From Gemmatimonadota bacterium (GTDB taxonomy: Bacteria > Latescibacterota > UBA2968 > UBA8231): a stretch of DNA of 64,000 nucleotides. Both the position numbers and the translations under genes were made by a program. Positions 9,891 through 19,470 of this stretch are shown here, piece after piece; position 1 is the first letter of the stretch; each line of letters starts with the position of its first letter. The stretch covers positions 8,621 through 72,620 of the forward strand of contig VXOR01000009.1 of the NCBI GenBank assembly GCA_009840005.1, given 5' to 3'. The notes below the pieces were generated by a model. It worked only from the letters and a program-made list of their open reading frames with translations, made no database searches and was not told where the DNA came from.

Positions 9891-11000
9891 TTAGTCCTTT
9901 TTACGGGCCGAAGACACAAAGGGCAGCTTGACCACTTCGGCGGGTTGCTGCCTGCCCTTCATTTCGATGTACACTTGGGTGCCTATTTTTTGCGCACCGC
10001 GCTGTAAATAAACGAGCCCGATCCCCTCGCCAAGCACCGGCGAGTGCGTCCCACTCGTCACGATACCCACCTGTTCCCTGCGTTGGTTGAGAACCGTATA
10101 GCCCGACCGCGGAATGCCTCTTTTCAACATGCGGAAGCCGCGCAGGCGGCGATATCCTCCGACCTTATACTGTGCTCGCAATGCCTCATCTCCCATAAAA
10201 TGCGCCTCTTTTTCTAAGTCCAAAGTCCAAAACAAACCCGCTTCTAAGGGAGTCGTCTGATCGTTCAATTCGCGGCCATAAAGGCAAAACCCCATCTCGA
10301 GGCGTAAGGTGTCGCGGGCGCCTAGCCCGCAAGGCTGGGCACCGGCGGCGCGGAGTTTGGCCCACAGCACGGCGACTTGGTCGGCCGGGCACATGATCTC
10401 AAATCCATCTTCTCCGGTGTAGCCATTGCGGCTGAGCAAGACTCGTATCCCGGCGATCTCCATCGCCGCGCAGCGATAATACCCTAATGCCGTGCTATCC
10501 GGCCCTGCGAGTGATTCGACTAGGGCAGCAGCCTGCGGCCCCTGCACCGCCACCATGCCCAGTTCATCGCTCAAGTCCTCAATTTGCACACCCGACCGCC
10601 CCACTGCGAACGCAGTAAGCCACCGCAAGTCGAAGGCCTTACGATTAGCATTGACCACCAAGAGGTACTCCTGCTGAGCGAGCCGATACACTACCAGATC
10701 GTCTACGCATCCCCCCAGCCTATTGCACAGCGGCGCGTAGAGCATCTGGCCGATAGTCAATCCGCGCACCCGCGCTGGTAAGAGGCTGTCGAGAAAGGCC
10801 AACCCCCGCTCCCCGGAAACGGCGATTCGGCCCATGTGTGAGATGTCGAACAGCCCAACCGCTCGGCGCACCGCCCAGTGTTCGCTGCGAATCCCCTCGA
10901 ACTGGACCGGCATTTCCCACCCACCAAAAGGTGCCATGCGCCCGCCTTCGGCCACGGCGACCTCATAGAGCGGGGTCCGTTGCAAACGCTCATTTGTCAT
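9891..11000 (-). CDS. gcvT: aminomethyltransferase (glycine cleavage T protein)
   Basis: 369 aa, full length for GcvT. It transfers the aminomethyl carbon from GcvH to tetrahydrofolate, releasing ammonia. Typical features are the N-terminal [24 protein letters not shown], the DISHMGRI segment holding the folate-contacting Asp, [12 protein letters not shown], and the C-terminal barrel with [16 protein letters not shown]. It overlaps the end of coaE by 11 bp, so coaE-gcvT-gcvP are probably one transcript. Confidence 0.94.
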   Translation of the reverse strand: MTNERLQRTPLYEVAVAEGGRMAPFGGWEMPVQFEGIRSEHWAVRRAVGLFDISHMGRIAVSGERGLAFLDSLLPARVRGLTIGQMLYAPLCNRLGGCVDDLVVYRLAQQEYLLVVNANRKAFDLRWLTAFAVGRSGVQIEDLSDELGMVAVQGPQAAALVESLAGPDSTALGYYRCAAMEIAGIRVLLSRNGYTGEDGFEIMCPADQVAVLWAKLRAAGAQPCGLGARDTLRLEMGFCLYGRELNDQTTPLEAGLFWTLDLEKEAHFMGDEALRAQYKVGGYRRLRGFRMLKRGIPRSGYTVLNQRREQVGIVTSGTHSPVLGEGIGLVYLQRGAQKIGTQVYIEMKGRQQPAEVVKLPFVSSARKKD

Positions 11001-11610
11001 AATTGCCTCTTCCCTGCGCGGCGCTGACTAACTCAGCCCACAGTGTTTTCGCTTGCGCGGCGAGCGCGTCTAAGCCCTTGTTGTTGTCGATGACAAAGTT
11101 GGCGCGAGCCTTTTTTTCTTGCGGATTCATCTGGCGCGCCATCCGCTGCCTGATCTCGCACACCGGCAAGCCGCTGCGCTGCTGCACCCGCGATACGCAT
11201 CGTTCCTCCTCAGCATCGACTACCACGATCCGGTCGAAGTTCCCCTCGTTCTCCCACTCGTATATCAGCGGCGCGTCAAACACCACGACTCCACCAGCGG
11301 CCTCTTCCACAGCCTGCGCCAGCCGGCGCTCTATGGCTGCTGACAGTGGCGGTCGCATAATCGCCTCTAGCTGCTGGCTCACCTCGTCCGACCGCAGGGC
11401 GCGCCGTCCCAACTCCCGGCGGTCCAAACGCCCATCTGGCCCGAGCAGATCGCGGCCGAATGCCGCTTGTAGATTCTCTATCACCGCTGGGATTGTCGCT
11501 ACTTCGCGGGCCACTTCGTCGGCATCGACCCGCAGTGCGCCCAACTCGGCAAGCATTTGCGCCAGTGCGGACTTGCCCGCCCCCATGCCACCGGTAATGC
11601 CTACGAGCAC
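10990..11610 (-). CDS. coaE: dephospho-CoA kinase
   Basis: 206 aa P-loop kinase catalysing the last step of CoA synthesis (3'-phosphorylation of dephospho-CoA). The Walker A loop is GITGGMGAGKSALA at the N-terminus, followed by DADEVAREV, which matches the CoaE D-x-D signature. VVVFDAPLIYE and the lid RxxRQMNPQEKKARA, with VIDNNKG, also fit the family. It overlaps gcvT by 11 bp and leads that operon. Confidence 0.93.
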   Translation of the reverse strand: MLVGITGGMGAGKSALAQMLAELGALRVDADEVAREVATIPAVIENLQAAFGRDLLGPDGRLDRRELGRRALRSDEVSQQLEAIMRPPLSAAIERRLAQAVEEAAGGVVVFDAPLIYEWENEGNFDRIVVVDAEEERCVSRVQQRSGLPVCEIRQRMARQMNPQEKKARANFVIDNNKGLDALAAQAKTLWAELVSAAQGRGNYDK

Positions 11611-11776
11611 GTGTTCCTGTGGCCAGCTAGGCCTAAGCCATAGAACTCAAAAAATTGTAGCACTATGCCCTGCAATGGATTAAGAACTTTACCTTCGGTG
11701 GACAACGACGTGCTGCGAACAAAATAAAATGTACCGCGCCAGCCCAGCGCGGTCAACCGATCTGAGCGGTGTCCCA

Positions 11777-11805
11777 TTGACACTATATTGGGCATCGCCT
11801 ATAGT
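11777..11805 (+). promoter_or_regulatory. sigma-70 type promoter for clpP
   Basis: TTGACA (11777-11782) and TATAGT (11800-11805) are spaced by 17 bp and point at clpP, whose ATG is 43 bp downstream. This is the clearest plus-strand promoter in the 238-bp gap between coaE and clpP. I see no strong Shine-Dalgarno sequence before the clpP start. Confidence 0.7.
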
Positions 11806-11848
11806 CCATTAACCAACAATAGGCTCTCTTCTAACCACAGAATAGCAC

Positions 11849-12454
11849 ATGGCCATCGTACCTGTAGTAATCGAACAGACCGGCCGCGGCGAGCGCGCCT
11901 ACGACATTTTCTCTCGCCTCCTCAAAGAGCGGATCATCTTTATTAGCACTCCGATCGATGACCACGAAGCCAACCTCGTCATCGCCCAGTTGCTCTTTCT
12001 AACCTCAGAAGATCCCAAGAAAGACATCTCGCTCTACATCAACAGCCCCGGCGGCAGCCTCACGGCCGGCTTGGCCATCTACGATACCATGAAGTACGTC
12101 CCCTGCGACGTAGCGACGCTCTGCATCGGCCAAGCGTACAGCATGAGCGCGATTCTTCTTGCCGGCGGGACCAAGGGCAAGCGCCACGCCCTCGCCCATT
12201 CTCGACTCATGCTGCACCAACCTTGGGGTGGCGTCCGCGGCCAAGCGGCTGACATCGAAATCCACGCCCGCGAAATCGTCGAGTGGCGCGACCGGCTCAA
12301 CCAGATCTTAGTCCAAGATACCGGCCAGCCGCTCGAACGCATCGAACTGGTCACCGAACGCGATTACTTTCTGTCGCCCGCAGAGGCAATCGACTTCGGC
12401 CTAATTGACGGGCTTCTAGCGTCCGAAACAGAGCTAGCCGCCCTCGCCGACTAA
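11849..12454 (+). CDS. clpP: ATP-dependent Clp protease proteolytic subunit
   Basis: 201 aa, normal length for ClpP, the tetradecameric serine protease that works with ClpX or ClpA. The nucleophile is in [14 protein letters not shown] (usual form GQAASMGAFLL), the catalytic His is in [11 protein letters not shown], and the Asp is in the [12 protein letters not shown] region. The Y and S near the nucleophile differ from the commonest form, so this may be a ClpP paralogue. clpX lies 1.4 kb away on the opposite strand, separated by the EpmA-like gene, so the usual clpP-clpX operon is broken. Its last 4 bases overlap the 3' end of that gene. Confidence 0.9.
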   Translation: MAIVPVVIEQTGRGERAYDIFSRLLKERIIFISTPIDDHEANLVIAQLLFLTSEDPKKDISLYINSPGGSLTAGLAIYDTMKYVPCDVATLCIGQAYSMSAILLAGGTKGKRHALAHSRLMLHQPWGGVRGQAADIEIHAREIVEWRDRLNQILVQDTGQPLERIELVTERDYFLSPAEAIDFGLIDGLLASETELAALAD

Positions 12455-13734
12455 TACCCCAGCGGAAAGGCAATCACCTCGTCTAAGCAAGACGCGCCGG
12501 CAACGACCATAACCAGCCGGTCCAATCCCAGGGCTATTCCGCCAGCCGGCGGAATGCCCCGCTCCATAGCTGCGAGAAATGCCTCGTCGGCTGGTGCGCC
12601 CCCCGGTCGCGCGCCCCGTGCAAAGCGCTCGCGCTGCTGAGTTGGGTCGTTTAACTCCGTATAGCCGTTTGACAACTCCACTCCCCCCAAATACGCTTCC
12701 GTCCTCTCGGCTACGGCTGAATCACCTTCTTTTAGTTTGGCCAATGCGGCCAATTGCCGGGGATAATCGAAAAGGTGGACAGCCCCTAGTTTAGCCAATT
12801 CTGGCTCGACTCTCTCCAGCAGAATTTTGTGATATAAGTCCTCCCAACTATCCTCTCGTCTAGCGCTACCATAGCCCAAGGCACGCGCACGGCGAAAAAG
12901 CGATTCCGCATCTGTACAGGCATCCAAATCGACTGCGGCCCAGCGGGCAAAAGCATCGCGGACGCTGAGCCGCTCCCACGGCGGCTGCAAGTCGATCTCG
13001 CGCCCGGCTCGGACCACGCTTGACCGCCCCAAGACGCTTTTCGCCACATGCGACACCAAATCCTCGACATCGGCCATGATCTCTTCGTAACTGGCGTATG
13101 CCCGATACCATTCGATTAGGGTAAACTCAGGGTTGTGTTGCGGCCCTAACTCTCCGTTGCGGTACGAGCGGCTAATCTGGTAAATCTGCTCGAAACCTAC
13201 CCCTAGCAGCCGCTTCATGTACAGTTCGGGCGAGGGGGCGAGGTAAAACTGCTTTTGCGCCTTGTCGCCATGGTACTCAGTGGCGAATAGCTGGATGTGT
13301 TCCTCTTGCGCCGAGGCGCGGGCTAGTGTGGGCGTCTCCACCGCGAGAAAGCCTGCATCCCTAAAAAAATCGCGGACAGCGTCTAATACCGCAGCCCGCA
13401 CCCGCATATTCGCCCACAGTCCGTTGGCGTGGAACCGAGACCAATCTCCTTGATGCCATACTGCACTGCTGGGGGCTAATAATCGAACTTGAATAGCGTC
13501 TATAATACCTTCTACCACAATACCATACAGCTCAACTATATCACCGGCTTTTATCCCTGCTACCCGCGCTTTCACAACGAAATCAATCCCTCCACTCTCG
13601 TCTGCGATCCTCCCTCGACCTGCGGCGAAGTGGAGAAGCCGCCCTCGCACGGCTACTTCCCCAGTCGTGGTAGGTGCTGTGGCCACAGGCCGGTGTCGCC
13701 ACAGCACTCGCGATGGATAATACCTAGTGTGCAT
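12451..13734 (-). CDS. epmA: EF-P lysine ligase (EpmA/GenX)-like class II synthetase with N-terminal OB fold
   Basis: 427 aa class II aminoacyl-tRNA-synthetase fold of the LysRS type. Motif 2 ([22 protein letters not shown]) and motif 3 ([12 protein letters not shown]) are intact. The ending [14 protein letters not shown] resembles EpmA (sL-x-EVIAF) and lacks the IRDV found in true LysRS, so I call it EpmA-like. EpmA attaches beta-lysine to elongation factor P. Unlike the classic 325-aa EpmA, residues about 25-87 form an OB-like beta-rich segment ([10 protein letters not shown]..., [11 protein letters not shown]) reminiscent of a shortened anticodon-binding domain. No efp or epmB lies in the window. 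A divergent LysRS is the alternative. Confidence 0.75.
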   Translation of the reverse strand: MHTRYYPSRVLWRHRPVATAPTTTGEVAVRGRLLHFAAGRGRIADESGGIDFVVKARVAGIKAGDIVELYGIVVEGIIDAIQVRLLAPSSAVWHQGDWSRFHANGLWANMRVRAAVLDAVRDFFRDAGFLAVETPTLARASAQEEHIQLFATEYHGDKAQKQFYLAPSPELYMKRLLGVGFEQIYQISRSYRNGELGPQHNPEFTLIEWYRAYASYEEIMADVEDLVSHVAKSVLGRSSVVRAGREIDLQPPWERLSVRDAFARWAAVDLDACTDAESLFRRARALGYGSARREDSWEDLYHKILLERVEPELAKLGAVHLFDYPRQLAALAKLKEGDSAVAERTEAYLGGVELSNGYTELNDPTQQRERFARGARPGGAPADEAFLAAMERGIPPAGGIALGLDRLVMVVAGASCLDEVIAFPLGY

Positions 13735-13748
13735 GGCACTTTTCTCAC

Positions 13749-13790
13749 AAAAAACCCTTCTCCTCCAGCGAACGCGCTAGTAGAGAAGGG
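13749..13790 (-). terminator. rho-independent terminator of clpX
   Basis: On the minus strand CCCTTCTC pairs with GAGAAGGG (8 bp, 20-nt loop) and is followed by six T residues (complement of 13749-13754). It lies 33 bp after the clpX stop and just before the EpmA-like gene start. Confidence 0.75.
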
Positions 13791-13822
13791 ACCTAGTTAA
13801 AGCTCAACGCCCGGTTTGGGAA

Positions 13823-15049
13823 TCAAGCCCGCTTCTTGTTGTACACGAAGGTGGGCGGGGCCTTTTTTTCGATAAATTCCTTGGTAATGACGCATTTGGC
13901 GATGTCGTCTCGGGCTGGGAGCTCAAACATGATTTCAAACATGACGGTCTCTAAAACTGCCCGCAGACCGCGCGCGCCCATTTCCTTTTCTTGGGTTAAT
14001 TCGACGACCTTGTACAGCGCCTCCTCCTCAAATCGCAGGGCAATGCCGTCCATCTCAAACAGTTTCTGGTACTGTTTGACCAGTGCGTTCCGCGGTTTGA
14101 GCAGGATGTCCATTAGCGCCTGATCGCTCAGGGGATGCAAGACGCCTACCACTGGCAAGCGGCCAATCAGCTCCGGAATCAGGCCGTACTGGATCAATTC
14201 TTCGGGTTCGACCCGCGCCAACAGACTGGCCCCGCTCACTTCTTCGTGGTCGTCGAGGGATCTGCCAAAGCCCATGGACTTGGTTCCGATGCGCTGGCTG
14301 ATAATTTTATCTAGCCCATCGAAAGCCCCTCCACAGATAAAGAGAATGTTTTTGGTGTTTATTTGCACCAAAGGCTGTTCGGGATGCTTACGTCCTCCCT
14401 TCGGCGGCACCCCCGAGACGGTTCCCTCTAAGATCTTAAGGAGTTCCTGTTGGACGCCTTCACCTGAAACGTCGCGGGTTATAGAGGGATTGCCGGATTT
14501 ACGGGCAACTTTGTCTAGCTCGTCGATAAACAAAATCCCGCGCTCGGCTTGTTTGACATCGTAATCCGCGGCTTGGAGGAGCCGCACGAGGATATTTTCC
14601 ACGTCCTCGCCTACATACCCGGCCTCGGTAAGGACCGTAGCATCGACGATTGCAAAGGGCACTTGTAATATGCGCGCCAATGTCTCCGCCAAAAGCGTCT
14701 TGCCCACTCCGGTGGGGCCGATGAGCAGGATATTGCTCTTGCTGAGTTGGACATCCGCAACGCCGGAATGCACCCGCTTGTAGTGGTTGTACACGGCGAC
14801 CGAAAGCGCCTTTTTAGCGCGTTCTTGGCCGATAATGTGAGCGTCGAGATGGGCCTTGATTTCGGCCGGTTTGGGCAAGGGACGGCCATTGAGACTAGGC
14901 TCGTGCTTGTCATCTTCTGACAGCCGCTCATTGCACAAGCCGATGCATTCACTACATATATACACTGAGGGGCCCTGAATGATCTTCTCGACTTGGTCGC
15001 CCCCCTTGCCGCAGAACGAACAGGCTATATCGGACGTTTTTTTGCCCAT
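13823..15049 (-). CDS. clpX: ATP-dependent Clp protease ATP-binding subunit ClpX
   Basis: 408 aa. The N-terminal zinc-binding domain has two CxxC pairs (CSFCGKG and CSECIGLC). The AAA+ module has Walker [16 protein letters not shown], Walker [12 protein letters not shown], the pore loop [10 protein letters not shown], and sensor 2 [11 protein letters not shown]. ClpX unfolds tagged proteins (for example those marked by SmpB/tmRNA) and feeds them to ClpP. A GGAG sits close to the ATG. The cold-shock-domain gene is directly upstream with a 6-bp gap, so the two are co-transcribed. A terminator follows the stop. Confidence 0.97.
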   Translation of the reverse strand: MGKKTSDIACSFCGKGGDQVEKIIQGPSVYICSECIGLCNERLSEDDKHEPSLNGRPLPKPAEIKAHLDAHIIGQERAKKALSVAVYNHYKRVHSGVADVQLSKSNILLIGPTGVGKTLLAETLARILQVPFAIVDATVLTEAGYVGEDVENILVRLLQAADYDVKQAERGILFIDELDKVARKSGNPSITRDVSGEGVQQELLKILEGTVSGVPPKGGRKHPEQPLVQINTKNILFICGGAFDGLDKIISQRIGTKSMGFGRSLDDHEEVSGASLLARVEPEELIQYGLIPELIGRLPVVGVLHPLSDQALMDILLKPRNALVKQYQKLFEMDGIALRFEEEALYKVVELTQEKEMGARGLRAVLETVMFEIMFELPARDDIAKCVITKEFIEKKAPPTFVYNKKRA

Positions 15050-15055
15050 CTTCTC

Positions 15056-15688
15056 CTACAGCCCGCCCTCGTCGTCTTGGGAATCCGGGACACTGTCTGC
15101 ACTCTCAGAGACATCAGAGACATCGCCGTCGGTGCTTTCGACCTCCTCGGTTTCGTCGGAGGACTCGGGCGCCTCGACCGAGTCCGCTTCCTCTTCGGCT
15201 TTGTCTTGGCCAGCCTTCATCACGTTGATGGCTTGGAATCCCTTGGCAGTGCGGGTCACCATGAACTCAACTTCATCATCTTGGGTCAAAGTCCGGTCCC
15301 AAGATGAAATATCGCGCCAGTGGACGAAGACATCGACATGGCTGTCTGTAGAGATAAAACCATATCCCTTATCGTTGTTAAACCACTTGACTATGCCACG
15401 AGTCCAAGTGTTTTCCGCCAAGGCGCGGCGTTCGTGCGGCGGGGGGCTGCTCTCTGCACTGCCGGGAAGCGGACGAGACGGCTGTTTCTTTCCTTCGCTC
15501 TCTAGAACGCGGACGAGCAGGTCTTGCTTGAGCCCCTGACCACCCTCGGCATCTTGGGTTATCCATTCGACAGCCGTCATCACACCTATGACGTAAGGAC
15601 TATCGTTGCCGTAGAGCTTGCGGGCATCCCTTATCCGCTGAGCCAATTCGCTCACCGCCGTGCTTTCTAAGTGTATTGAACTACCCAA
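15056..15688 (-). CDS. cold-shock-domain protein with N-terminal extension and acidic tail
   Basis: 210 aa. A single cold-shock domain sits at about residues 94-158, with RNP1 KGYGFIS and RNP2 DVFVHW, so it should bind single-stranded RNA or DNA. It is flanked by a roughly 90-aa N-terminal helical part (AQRIRDARKLYG..., VIGVMTAVEWI) and a roughly 50-aa tail that is almost all Glu, Asp and Ser. Ordinary Csp proteins are about 70 aa. The start is TTG 15688, supported by GGAGG eight bases upstream; an ATG close to that GGAGG reads into a stop after four codons. It probably forms one transcript with clpX. Confidence 0.8.
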   Translation of the reverse strand: MGSSIHLESTAVSELAQRIRDARKLYGNDSPYVIGVMTAVEWITQDAEGGQGLKQDLLVRVLESEGKKQPSRPLPGSAESSPPPHERRALAENTWTRGIVKWFNNDKGYGFISTDSHVDVFVHWRDISSWDRTLTQDDEVEFMVTRTAKGFQAINVMKAGQDKAEEEADSVEAPESSDETEEVESTDGDVSDVSESADSVPDSQDDEGGL

Positions 15689-15785
15689 TTAACATTCCTC
15701 CTACCCCTTAAAGGGCCTTAAGTACCTAGTACCACAGTTTGAGATGTAAGGTGTAGTTAAGCAAAATATAGATGGGTTTGTCAAC

Positions 15786-17168
15786 CTATCTCAAGCGGTA
15801 TTGCTTGACCCCCTCGTAGATGGTTTGGCCGCTTACTTTCGCGATGCCCGTGAGCGGCACGGCGATCAGCATCCCGACGATGCCCATCAACTGGCTTCCC
15901 ACCATGACGACAAAAAGGACGACCAACGGATGCAACTCGACGCTTTTGGCCACCATCGTGGGTTGAATGAGTACATTGTCGATTAGTTGAATAACCAAAA
16001 ACATGACGATCACTTTGGCCACCATCGCCAAGCCACCACCGGTGGCCAAGGCCACAATCGAAGAACAGACGATCCCGATCAATGGCCCGAGAAATGGGAT
16101 TACATTGGCCAACCCAGCGAGCAGCCCCAAAGGCAGGGCATAATAGACGCCAAGAATGGACAAACCGCTAATCGCGAGCACCGATACGACGAGGACAGCC
16201 AAAAGCTGGCCACGAATGTAATTCCCGATCTGCCTATTGGCTTGGTACATTAGGTTTAGGCACAATTCAAAATAGGCGTTGGGAACCAGTGCCATCAGGC
16301 ACCGCGTCAAGCGCCGTCCTTCTTTAAGAAAGAAAAAGGCCACAAACGGCACGATCACCACAAAAGTAAGGCCCGAGATCACGCCCTCGATAAACAGCGT
16401 AGTGCCTCCCAACATGGTCCTCATCAGCCGCTCGCCATGCTCCCGAATCAACTCGGCGAGGCGAAAATCGCTCCCCAGATAGGGCTGTAACATAGGCTCG
16501 ATTTTTGCAGCTCTGGTGCTGGTTTCCGCCAAAATTCTATCGCCGATTTCCACCAAGACGTTGGGGTCGGCCTTGCCGAAGCCAATATCGGCCCGCGAAA
16601 ATAAAACAGACCCCGACTTACCGGCTTGGCCTCCTGCGACCACCCCGCCATTGCCGTGGACGCTAAGGCGCTGACTGTACTCGTCTTGGCCCTGGGAGTA
16701 CGCGATCAAGAGCGCGTTTGCAGCCGGTGCTTGGTCCTTGGGCACAAAGCGCAGGAGAACTGCCAACTCCTCCATGGGAGCGATCTCTAGCGGCCAGCGG
16801 TGTTCCTCTCTTAGGACAAACGGCTGATCCCGAGCATCATCTTCCCAAGCCATTCCGTGGATGATCAGAGGTTGGGCACCGGTGTTGGCGATGGTAAAAA
16901 CCCTATCTACTGTTTCTCCAGCCAGCTTGTCTCCAACTTGGAATACGCCTAGCCCCAACCCTGCAAAAACGAGCGAAAAGACGAGCAGGGTGCTCCAAGC
17001 CCGCCCCAATCCCCTTCTCTCCATCCAATCGATGATTGGGTAGAGGACATAGGCCAAGATAAAAGCCAAAACAAAAGGCGTGAGGATGCCGCGAATCTCA
17101 TATACAAACCATCCGCCAATCACTATGGCCACCAAGGCGAGTACTACTTTAACTTGCCAATTCATCAT
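15786..17168 (-). CDS. AI-2E family (PerM-like) permease with inserted ASH-like domain
   Basis: 460 aa. N-terminal hydrophobic segments (residues 6-25, 28-48, 58-78) and a C-terminal block of hydrophobic segments (about residues 255-445) carry family signatures such as GLANVIPFLGPLIG and DNVLIQPTMVAKSVELHP. Members are transporters of diverse solutes and the substrate is unknown. Residues about 85-175 are not part of the usual fold: VDRVFTIANTGAQPLII, the proline/acidic middle and LLRFVPKDQAP... to LSVHGNGG fit an ASH/HYDIN-type immunoglobulin-like domain placed in the first large loop. The gene overlaps the upstream cyclic-nucleotide-binding gene by 4 bp. Confidence 0.85.
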   Translation of the reverse strand: MMNWQVKVVLALVAIVIGGWFVYEIRGILTPFVLAFILAYVLYPIIDWMERRGLGRAWSTLLVFSLVFAGLGLGVFQVGDKLAGETVDRVFTIANTGAQPLIIHGMAWEDDARDQPFVLREEHRWPLEIAPMEELAVLLRFVPKDQAPAANALLIAYSQGQDEYSQRLSVHGNGGVVAGGQAGKSGSVLFSRADIGFGKADPNVLVEIGDRILAETSTRAAKIEPMLQPYLGSDFRLAELIREHGERLMRTMLGGTTLFIEGVISGLTFVVIVPFVAFFFLKEGRRLTRCLMALVPNAYFELCLNLMYQANRQIGNYIRGQLLAVLVVSVLAISGLSILGVYYALPLGLLAGLANVIPFLGPLIGIVCSSIVALATGGGLAMVAKVIVMFLVIQLIDNVLIQPTMVAKSVELHPLVVLFVVMVGSQLMGIVGMLIAVPLTGIAKVSGQTIYEGVKQYRLR

Positions 17169-17743
17169 TGAATACTGCCTGCTCGTCGCGCGCCTTTTAA
17201 CAGACGCTCAGGGTCGCGCAACTGCGCCGAGAGTTTCTCTATGACTTCGAGTAGGTCGGTCGAGATGGCTTGCGCCAAGCCTTCGACGATCTTCAAGGCG
17301 AGCGGCAGATTGGTATCTATGAGTTCGAGTAAGTCGGGTCGGCAAAAAACGAGGAGACTACAGGGTTGGAGAGCGTAAGCTGAAGCGGGGCGCGGCGATT
17401 GATTGACAAGAGCTTGGGCACCAAAAAAATTTCCACGGGTTAAAGTGGCTAGCTGCTTCTCAAACCCATCGTCGCCCATCTGTACGATCCGTATTTGGCC
17501 GGAGGCGACGATGTACATCCCCATCCCGGGGTCTCCTTGGTTGATAATCGCCTCCCCAGCGCACCAATCCCGCGGCCCGTAGAGCATCTCTTCTATCTTG
17601 TGCAGCTCGCGCCCGCTTAGTTCCTGAAAAATGGGCACTTTCTGCAAGAGCTTGCAGGCGGCGGTCTCTTCCTCCTTGCGGCCGCTCCTTACGCGCTCTT
17701 GCAGACGGCGAAAGACATGCCTCCAGAGAGGATCAGACGGCAT
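17165..17743 (-). CDS. cyclic nucleotide-binding domain protein
   Basis: 192 aa with one cNMP-binding (CAP-like) beta roll at about residues 38-150: VPIFQELSGRELHKIEEML, GEAIINQGDPGMGMYIVASGQIRI, and GNFFGAQALVNQSPRPASAYAL, where the phosphate-binding cassette (normally GE-x6-R-x-A) appears as GAQALVNQSPRPASA. No helix-turn-helix follows, so it is not a transcription factor. The C-terminal helix (ALKIVEGLAQAI...) may be a partner interface. It overlaps the permease gene downstream, which suggests it regulates or assembles with that transporter; this is inference. Confidence 0.8.
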   Translation of the reverse strand: MPSDPLWRHVFRRLQERVRSGRKEEETAACKLLQKVPIFQELSGRELHKIEEMLYGPRDWCAGEAIINQGDPGMGMYIVASGQIRIVQMGDDGFEKQLATLTRGNFFGAQALVNQSPRPASAYALQPCSLLVFCRPDLLELIDTNLPLALKIVEGLAQAISTDLLEVIEKLSAQLRDPERLLKGARRAGSIQ

Positions 17744-17798
17744 GTGCTTAGTACTCCCGCTTAGACAGACAACGCCCCACGCCCGCTCGTCCGCACAG

Positions 17799-18125
17799 TT
17801 AGGCCAAGGCGGCCTCTAGCTTTTCGGTGATTTGCCCTTTGGGGACGGCACCAATAATCTGGTCGGCGACTTTACCCTCCTTGAAAATGAGCAAGGTAGG
17901 GATGCTGCGGATACCAAATTCGGCCGCTGTTTTCTGGGCCGCGTCAACGTCCAATTTGCCCACTTTGGCTCGGCCTTCGTATTCGCTGCTCAATTCTTGG
18001 ACAATCGGCGCGATCATTCGGCACGGCCCACACCACGTCGCCCAAAAATCCACGAGCACGGGCTGGCTGGCGTTGAGGACTTCGGAGTTGAAATTGTCAT
18101 CGGTTAAGACGATAGGTTTGCTCAC
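17799..18125 (-). CDS. trxA: thioredoxin
   Basis: 108 aa, standard length. The redox site WCGPC is in VDFWATWCGPCRMIAP, and the cis-proline is in IRSIPTLLIFKEG. It reduces protein disulfides in the cytosol. The start is GTG 18125, preceded by AAAGGA. A promoter-like pair lies just upstream. Confidence 0.96.
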   Translation of the reverse strand: MSKPIVLTDDNFNSEVLNASQPVLVDFWATWCGPCRMIAPIVQELSSEYEGRAKVGKLDVDAAQKTAAEFGIRSIPTLLIFKEGKVADQIIGAVPKGQITEKLEAALA

Positions 18126-18149
18126 GATAGATCATCCTTTGCTTGTTAG

Positions 18150-18179
18150 TTTATACTTTTCAATATGTTACAAACACAA
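18150..18179 (-). promoter_or_regulatory. candidate trxA promoter
   Basis: On the minus strand TTGTGT (18179-18174) and TATAAA (18155-18150) are separated by 18 bp, in an AT-rich gap upstream of the trxA GTG. The -35 box is only a partial match. Confidence 0.4.
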
Positions 18180-18224
18180 CAGCTTGTGTTCCAATTATAG
18201 TTGTGGCACTACCCATTGTCAAGC

Positions 18225-19244
18225 TCAGCGCTTCCGGCACAACTTGATCACCAGCAGCTCCAAAACCAGATGCTCTTGGCGTCGTCCCTGCGATTTCAGA
18301 CGCCAATCGGCTTCGCTCAAGGCGCTCAACCCCGCCCACAGCCAAGCGGCGGAACGGCGCTGGGCCTGTTCCAAATACCCAGGCAAAAAAAACGGCGCAA
18401 CTCCCAATTCAGCAGCCATTTTGTCGCGCGGCAGCGACTGGTCCATTAGCCCCTTAGCCTTGAGCAAAAGCTGGAAGTGGCGGGTGACCATGGCTACGGC
18501 GCGAGTTGGCTCTTCTCCTTGGCTGAGAAACTGCTGCATCAGCTTTTGCGCCAGCTTGCCCTGCCCTTTGCCGAGAGCATCGGCGAGTTCGAACACGCTG
18601 GCCCCGCGCGTGATGCCAGCGACTTGTTCGACCGCAGAGGCGGTGATCGGCTGGCCCACCCCAACAAAACTGACCAATTTTTCTATCTCGCTGACCAATT
18701 CGCGCGGCTTGGCCCCTACATACTGACTAAGTAGCTGGACGGCCGCAGGCTCGATCAGCACCCCCTGACGCTTGACGTACCGCTGTATCCACTGCGGAAC
18801 TTGGTTGTCGTAGGGCGGCCTAAATTCTAGTGCGCGACCTCGTCTCGAAAGTTCGCGAAAAAACTTGCGCCGCATGTCGACTTTCTGGCCCACTACTAGG
18901 AGGCGACTAGTCTCCACCGATGTTGCAAATACGCGTTCCAAGCCGCGACACTGATCGGTCGTCAGAGCCTCGGCATCGCGCAGCACAATCAGCCGACTCT
19001 CGGCCATCATGGGATAGGTCTCATAGACCTGAAAAAAATCCAGTACCTCCAAGCGTTCAGCCCTCAGTACGTCGAGATTAAAATCCCGCGTCTGAGCTGG
19101 CACCAAAACTTCGATCATAGACGCGACCAAAGCTTCGCGCTCGTATTCTTCGTCCCCGTGCAGCAAATAAAAAGGCCGAATATCCCCCTTGGCGATTTCG
19201 GCCAGCAGTGCAGCGGGACTTGGCCCTTTGGCTCTCTTAGCCAC
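18225..19244 (-). CDS. holA: DNA polymerase III delta subunit
   Basis: 339 aa from GTG 19244. HolA opens the beta clamp within the clamp loader. Family features are the N-terminal PFYLLHGDEEYEREALVASMI, SRLIVLRDAEAL, the middle domain ending in PRELVSEIEKLVSF, and the C-terminal collar domain (FELADALGKGQGKLAQKLMQ...). An open frame reaches upstream to 19313, but that part overlaps the preceding small membrane-protein gene. GTG 19244 overlaps that gene's stop (GTGGCTAA), which suggests translational coupling, so I prefer it. Confidence 0.88.
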   Translation of the reverse strand: MAKRAKGPSPAALLAEIAKGDIRPFYLLHGDEEYEREALVASMIEVLVPAQTRDFNLDVLRAERLEVLDFFQVYETYPMMAESRLIVLRDAEALTTDQCRGLERVFATSVETSRLLVVGQKVDMRRKFFRELSRRGRALEFRPPYDNQVPQWIQRYVKRQGVLIEPAAVQLLSQYVGAKPRELVSEIEKLVSFVGVGQPITASAVEQVAGITRGASVFELADALGKGQGKLAQKLMQQFLSQGEEPTRAVAMVTRHFQLLLKAKGLMDQSLPRDKMAAELGVAPFFLPGYLEQAQRRSAAWLWAGLSALSEADWRLKSQGRRQEHLVLELLVIKLCRKR

Positions 19245-19431
19245 GATCTTTGCGTTCGACCTCTTCTTCGTCCAATATGCTGTATTCGGCCTCGGCGACT
19301 CGGCTCGGATCAATGCTGCTGCGTTGGTTGGACGCGCCGCGGCGAGAACCGCCCCTTAGCTGCCGGTACACAGCGTAACACAGCAACACGATCGCCGTCG
19401 CCAGTAACAATTTGAACAACATGAACATCAT
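19237..19431 (-). CDS. small single-pass membrane protein
   Basis: 64 aa. A hydrophobic segment at residues 3-21 (FMLFKLLLATAIVLLCYAV) is followed by an Arg/Gly-rich stretch and an acidic C-terminus. The start at ATG 19431 has GGGGAG eight bases upstream. Its stop overlaps the holA GTG start. I do not recognise the family; the good ribosome site, membrane segment and coupling make it a likely real gene. Confidence 0.6.
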   Translation of the reverse strand: MMFMLFKLLLATAIVLLCYAVYRQLRGGSRRGASNQRSSIDPSRVAEAEYSILDEEEVERKDRG

Positions 19432-19470
19432 GGTTTGTTCTCCCCTTCCTGCTGCGCGAGAATTGAACGC

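Noticed and set aside
11601..11795. 64-codon minus-strand open frame in the coaE-clpP gap
   Set aside because: No ribosome site or recognisable sequence, and it covers the clpP promoter region.
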